Below, piece by piece: positions 60,001 to 64,000 of a stretch of 64,000 bases of DNA (positions are counted from its first letter, which is position 1; each line of letters begins with the position of its first letter). The position numbers and the translations under genes were made by a program. The notes under the pieces were generated by a model. The model was not told the origin of the DNA and made no database searches. It was given only the letters and a program-made list of their open reading frames with translations. The DNA lies in NCBI RefSeq assembly GCF_041296385.1, contig NC_091018.1, positions 3,107,501 through 3,171,500 of the forward strand, in the 5' to 3' direction. The DNA is from Aphelocoma coerulescens (Eukaryota; Chordata; Aves; Passeriformes; Corvidae).

Positions 60001-60905
60001 CAGTGGAATGACCTTGAAATAACAGAATCTGCACTGTTCCTGCCCCAAAACTGGCACACTTCTATCATGGACCTCAAGCAACACTAGAAGCAAATAGATT
60101 GACTTTTTTTTTCCCAGTGATCTGCAAATATAGAGTTTTCTGTTTCAACTTAAATCCTTATACAATAAGTTTCAAAATATTTAAAAAAATTAGTTTTCAC
60201 TTCACAGTCTGATGTGAAATAATTTTTATCAGGTTTTTGTTGTAAATGAAAATATAACTGATCTAAATCTAGTTTTCAGGGTCTGTTTCTCCTATCTGCT
60301 GCCAACCCTGTGTTCCTGCCTTGTGCTGCACTGACTTTTATGCCACTGTGTGTAAGAGGGCTCAAGAAAAGATTGTTTAAAACAACTTTATGGAAAAAGA
60401 CACCATTTTGGGGATAATTCAGCTGTCTAAAATGGTTTATCAGGGCTTGTGCAAATAATAATATGGCACAAGCAAGGGCTCTGCACTGCTTAAGAAAGGG
60501 CAAGGGAAATGTCAGTAGTAAGCCTGGCTTAGGGACTGTGGCACAGCCCTCAGAAGACTTCTAGACCTCAGTTCTGTGAAAGAGCTGTCAAATGTCCACA
60601 AAATAAGTGGGTTCATTTAGTCTGTGATTTTGGGCTCTGTCCTTTATGGTGGTCATAGGACAGGAGAAATTTTGGGCTGTGATCTGTGGTATCAGAGCCA
60701 GCTCAGGTCAGGCACTTGCACAGCTTCCTGCAAGGATTGTCCTCCACGGGATGCGGTGGAGTTCTGCTCCTCAGCTCTGAACACTGGGGACAGAAAGCTC
60801 AGCAGCTGGCTGCTTGTCTCCATAAAATCCAGGCTGTGGATGGGCAGAGTTACACTCCTTGCAGGTTACGTGGCAAAACTGTCAAATCTCCTGGAAAGAA
60901 AAATA
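57096..60905. other. Unique non-coding stretch with one multi-frame open interval
   Basis: No gene is firmly recognised. A short T-run lies at 57,607-57,619. Positions 58,420-58,620 are compact and enhancer-like (GCTTAATTAGCTTTAATTGC, then a CGGAGTGTAATCCACTC-like stretch). Positions 59,785-60,087 are open in three frames and are listed separately. A 149-codon frame at 59165-59614 has no domain and reads like chance. Confidence 0.5.
59785..60087 (+). other. Unrecognised open interval, possible exon or decayed coding remnant
   Basis: After TTTAAACCTCCAG at 59772-59784, a passable splice-acceptor-like sequence, a frame starting exactly at 59785 stays open for 100 codons to a TAG at 60085-60087. 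It has a balanced composition (Asp, Glu, Lys, Arg, Ile, Leu all present) rather than the low-complexity bias of most open frames here. Two minus-strand frames are also open over the same bases, so stop depletion may simply reflect local composition. I do not recognise the peptide, see no start codon in good context within it, and find no AATAAA soon after. A terminal exon, a decayed gene fragment and chance are all possible. Confidence 0.18.
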
Positions 60906-61061
60906 AGCTGTGGCTGCCCCTGGATGCCTGGAAGTGTCCAAGGCCAGGTTGGACCCAGCTTGGAGCAGCCTGGGATGGTGGAAGGTGTCCCTGCCATGGC
61001 AGGGAGTGGAACTGGATGGGCTTTAAGGTCACTTCTAACCCAAAGCATTCTATGTTTCTAT
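60906..61061 (+). mobile_element. CR1 retrotransposon 3'-terminal fragment
   Basis: The plus strand carries AGCTGTGGCTGCCCCTGGAT, GGAAGTGTCCAAGGCCAGG, CTTGGAGCAGCCTGGGATGG, GGAAGGTGTCCCTGCCATGG and GGCTTTAAGGTCACTTCTAA, then ATTCTATGTTTCTAT. The ATTCTATG end marks the 3' terminus at about 61061. Only the last 155 or so bases are kept. The overlapping open frames (60624-61079 plus, 60850-61074 minus) are partly or wholly CR1-derived. Confidence 0.93.
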
Positions 61062-62361
61062 AACTTAAACACAAGGTGATTAAAACTCCTTTCCAGGGAT
61101 ATTGATATTGAAATACCCCATTTAAGTATTGCTGTATTTGTAACGGGAAAGTATTTATGGCCAGAAAACCACAACCTGCTTGTGATGAATGCCTTCAATA
61201 TTCAAACTGCTGCTCTTTTCTAAAAATTGTGGTTTATAACATTTATGCATTTTATTATAAATTTAAACAGTTATGAAATAAAGTTTAAAAACCCTGAAGT
61301 AAACTTTTCAATAAGTTGCACCTGAAATGCACCCTCTTCGTAGCTGTCTTTGCAAGCCTTTCTTGTAAAATATGAAAGCCAAATGTTATCTGTTCTGAAG
61401 GAGCACTGAGCAAGACAAACTATTTGATGTGACACGCTCATGCTTTGCTTGTCAGCCAAAACAGTTTCCACTATTATTCACTGCCCTCTGTATATTGAAG
61501 AACATATCTAAAGTAAGCTGAATGCTCTTGTGTTTTGTGATAGTGTGTTACTGGGAAAATAAAACAGCTACAATTATCTGCTCAACAAATGGAACTTGTC
61601 AGCTGGCAGGCACTCAGAGCTGATGCAGATGGCCAGCTCAGGAAAGCTGTCAAGCTGAAGGACTGAAATAAAAAATATTTTCTTCATATTCTGTAGATTT
61701 TCTAAGATGGTATTTTTTTTATGAAGTTCAGAGGGTTTTAGTGCTGTTTCATAGCTCAGGTGTTTTCCCAGCCATTTCTAACATGGTGACAGGTACCTTT
61801 GGATGGGATGCTGGTGCTGTGGAGAGGATCTTTACATGCAAGTGTTCCTCTCCTTGGAATAAAGGGAGAGGATTTATGTCTGCTATGTGCAGAGATTTTT
61901 GGAAACATCAAGTCAGAGGTTTTGTATAATCCAGGACACGTAGCTGTTCTCCTTTTTTCAATGAATGTCCTATTTTCCTCTGCTTTGAGTTGCATGTTGG
62001 TAACACCTCAGAGAAACACTTTTATTGGAGAGCGTTTTTATGGTTTGCTGTTCTGTTTGTTGCTTTATTTCTTACAGGTAATGAAAAAATACTCCTTTGG
62101 ACCTTCTTATTCTCCCACAGTGTTATCTCTCTGTGCAGCAGAGAGATGTAATAGAGACTGCAAAATTTCAGACTGAAATAAAACGTACAGGAAAGCTACC
62201 TTAGCACAGGGATTGCTGTACACACTGGAGAAATTTGACTTATTTATTTATTAATATATGGGTTTGCCTACCCTGCAGGGTGGTGGTACAAGAAGTTTTG
62301 TCTAAAAAAAGGATAAATGTTAAACTATTTTGGTTTTGTGGCATCAGATTTCCAGTTACTC
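61062..62361. other. Unique A+T-rich non-coding stretch
   Basis: No gene or recognised repeat. Open frames on both strands at 61,740-62,180 are short and uninformative. Confidence 0.55.
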
Positions 62362-62525
62362 TGGGTTTTGCTTGTTTGTGGGGTTTTTGGGGTTTTTTTT
62401 TGGGTGTGTTTTTTTTTATTTGTTTGTTTGGGGTTTTTTTGTGGGGTTTCTTCCTTTGTTTTTTTGGGGGTTTTCTTTTTTATTTTTGATTGGGCTTCTT
62501 CTGGTTTGTTGGCTTTTTTTTTTTG
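62362..62525 (+). repeat. G/T-rich low-complexity tract with G-runs
   Basis: About 160 bases consist almost wholly of T and G, with runs of three to five G at about 62380, 62389, 62402, 62430, 62443 and 62466 separated by T-runs. Plus-strand frames read as Phe/Gly/Val/Leu-rich pseudo-membrane proteins, which are artefacts of the composition. Several G-runs on one strand give some potential for G-quadruplex structure, although the loops are mostly long. Confidence 0.8.
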
Positions 62526-63763
62526 TTCAGTTGATAATACTCAGAGCGAGGTTTTATTCAGTTTTGTTCTGTGTTCTAGTTTTGGTTTTTTGTTTTTTTC
62601 AATAGCTGCTGTACTGGGGCAGGAATTTTGTCCTGTCATTTGAAAACAAAGATGTGCCATGAGTACAGAAGGAAATAAATTGAAAACAAATGGAAGGAGA
62701 CTCAGACGTGCCCCACTCTGTGCTGAGCCTGTGGAATGCATGGCCAGGAGCGTCGAGTCATCAGCATGGACTTCTCCAAGGGCTCCTGTGTGAGACACAA
62801 TTGGTTGGATGTGCAATCCTTGGCAGTGTCAGACTCCTCAGGAGGATCACACCCCATGGTCGGATCCAGGGAGGCTAATCCTTTGATCTGGAGTGATAAA
62901 GGAGCCACCCATGTGCCAGTTTAAACTCATCTGATTGCACCAGCTCTTGTGATCTCCCTTTGCTCTCTGGCATATTCTTAGTACAAAGCTAAAATGGGAG
63001 ATTAATATTTGCTTTTGTGTCTGTATCCTCTGTTGTTCCCTCTTAAGGAGAAAAGTGTTGAGGAACCCTTATTTATTTTTAATAGATATCCTAATTTGCA
63101 CCGTGGTTTGCTGTAGTTCAAACCACTCTACATGCCAGGCTGGTGTGAGGCAGGTTGTACATTGCTTTTTGCTTAACTTCTCACAATAAAAGTAGCTCGA
63201 GGTTGTGTCAAAGATTAACCTGTTCAGGGGACTCCAGAGATATGGAGCTGGAAAGGGTGAGAAGCAGCTGGGTTTTTGGTGTGGGTTTTTTTTAATGTCT
63301 CCATTACCTTTTATATTAAAAGCTTCTAGCACCTGCTGTCTTTAAAAGAGCTTTTGATCTTAAATTCTAGGGACCTGGGGGCTTTGAGAACACAGGCTGC
63401 CAAAGTGCCACTTACGGGAACTCAAGGGAATTTTACAAACAAAACAGCAAAAAAAAATTGGCAGAGGGGTTGACTGATCTGTGATGGCTTTTGTCTCCAT
63501 AAAATTTTAAACCTGCTTCAAAATATTTGCATAAAAACTTATAAACATCTATAAACTTCTTATTATTTTTGTTCAGATGTCACATCCTGTATGCAAGAAG
63601 AGCATATAACATGCTTTTACTGAATTTGCAATTCATTGGGTCTTTTTCCTTTAAGGAAATGAGTGAATGCTTAACGGTGAACTTCAGGAAGAATTATAAA
63701 GGAATAAAAAGGCCCTTTCTGGATATAGATTTATCCATCTCTACATGTTCCTTCAAAGATCAC
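62526..63763. other. Unique non-coding stretch
   Basis: No gene is recognised. Positions 62,695-62,925 are GC-richer and open in more than one frame on both strands, without a recognisable peptide. They could be an unrecognised old repeat. Confidence 0.5.
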
Positions 63764-63832
63764 TGAATTATAGAATGGTTTGGGTTAGAAAGGATGTTAA
63801 AATCATCCAGTTCCAACCCATGGCAAGGACAC
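63764..63832 (-). mobile_element. CR1 retrotransposon 3'-terminal fragment
   Basis: The plus strand reads GAATTATAGAATGGTTTGGG, TTAGAAAGGATGTTAAAATC and ATCCAGTTCCAACCCATGGC. This is a diverged reverse complement of a CR1 3' end. Only about 70 bases remain. Confidence 0.88.
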
Positions 63833-63857
63833 AAATATAAGCTTGCTTTAAGGGGCT

Positions 63858-63880
63858 GTGTGTATGTACACACACACACT
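63858..63880. repeat. TG/CA microsatellite with perfect inverted repeat
   Basis: GTGTGTA at 63858-63864 is followed by TG and then TACACAC at 63867-63873, a perfect 7-base inverted repeat that continues into a short CA repeat. Alternating purine-pyrimidine DNA of this kind can adopt Z-form or a cruciform. Confidence 0.75.
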
Positions 63881-63930
63881 CAAATGTATATCCCAATCAT
63901 ACACTTAATTTTTCTGCAGGTTGGTGAATG

Positions 63931-63932
63931 TG

Positions 63933-63957
<25 letters not shown>
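63931..63957. repeat. (TA)n microsatellite
   Basis: TG is followed by about twelve TA units and then TTTATATTTACACATACATG. This dinucleotide repeat is likely to be length-polymorphic. Confidence 0.9.
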
Positions 63958-63963
<6 letters not shown>

Positions 63964-64000
63964 TTACACATACATGTGCACACACTCTGGTTTTGAAGCA

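Noticed and set aside
60624..61079. 151-codon plus-strand frame and overlapping 125-codon frame
   Set aside because: The second half is CR1 tail and the first half resembles no protein.
62235..62643. Hydrophobic plus-strand frames resembling membrane proteins
   Set aside because: They are produced by the G/T-rich low-complexity tract.
62695..62925. GC-richer block open in several frames, considered as a gene fragment or old repeat
   Set aside because: I recognise neither a peptide nor a repeat family, and there are no splice-like borders good enough to call.
1..64000. tRNA, rRNA, CRISPR array, operon, phage or bacterial defence system
   Set aside because: Nothing of this kind is seen. The CR1 and LTR content and the lack of coding density show animal nuclear DNA, so bacterial-style features are not expected.

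Overview
The window reads as nuclear DNA from a bird, and I find no convincing protein-coding gene in it. The main evidence is at least ten fragments of CR1 non-LTR retrotransposon. Several end in the ATTCTRTG-type 3' terminus and carry the 'GGTTGGAAGGGACCTT' block typical of avian CR1 tails. There is also a solo LTR and a degenerate LTR of a type I recall from bird genomes. The sequence is A+T-rich, open frames are short and scattered over all six frames, and there is no operon-like gene packing. It is best described as an intergenic desert or the inside of a very large intron. Nothing in it lets me name the chromosome or the neighbouring genes, and I cannot fix the species. A neoavian bird, perhaps a passerine, is the best guess.

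Layout. Positions 1-8,000 are unique A+T-rich DNA with one GC-richer island (about 1,610-2,260) that holds an exon-like interval. From 8,000 to 25,000 there are isolated CR1 tails (8,048; 10,180; 24,645), a long A-run, an A/C-rich tract (17,504-17,627) and an unbroken 182-base pyrimidine tract (20,741-20,922). From 25,000 to 40,000 there is a degenerate, internally deleted LTR (27,604-27,839), two CR1 pieces (33,398; 37,543), an A-skewed stretch (34,374-35,215) and blocks that look like conserved non-coding DNA, chiefly 36,590-37,330. Positions 40,440-41,892 are the clearest structure: a CR1 copy on the minus strand, split by a 524-base solo LTR flanked by a perfect 5-base target duplication. 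From 42,000 to 56,000 the DNA is mostly unique, with enhancer-like blocks near 46,000 and 47,000. From 56,000 to 64,000 there are four more CR1 tails, an interval open in several frames (59,785-60,087), a G/T-rich tract and terminal TG/CA/TA microsatellites.

There are no genes here that work together. What the sequence supports is a history of retroposition laid over unique DNA, some of which may be regulatory. No new biological system is evident. The items most worth following up are the nested LTR, the long pyrimidine tract, the exon-like intervals and the candidate conserved blocks.
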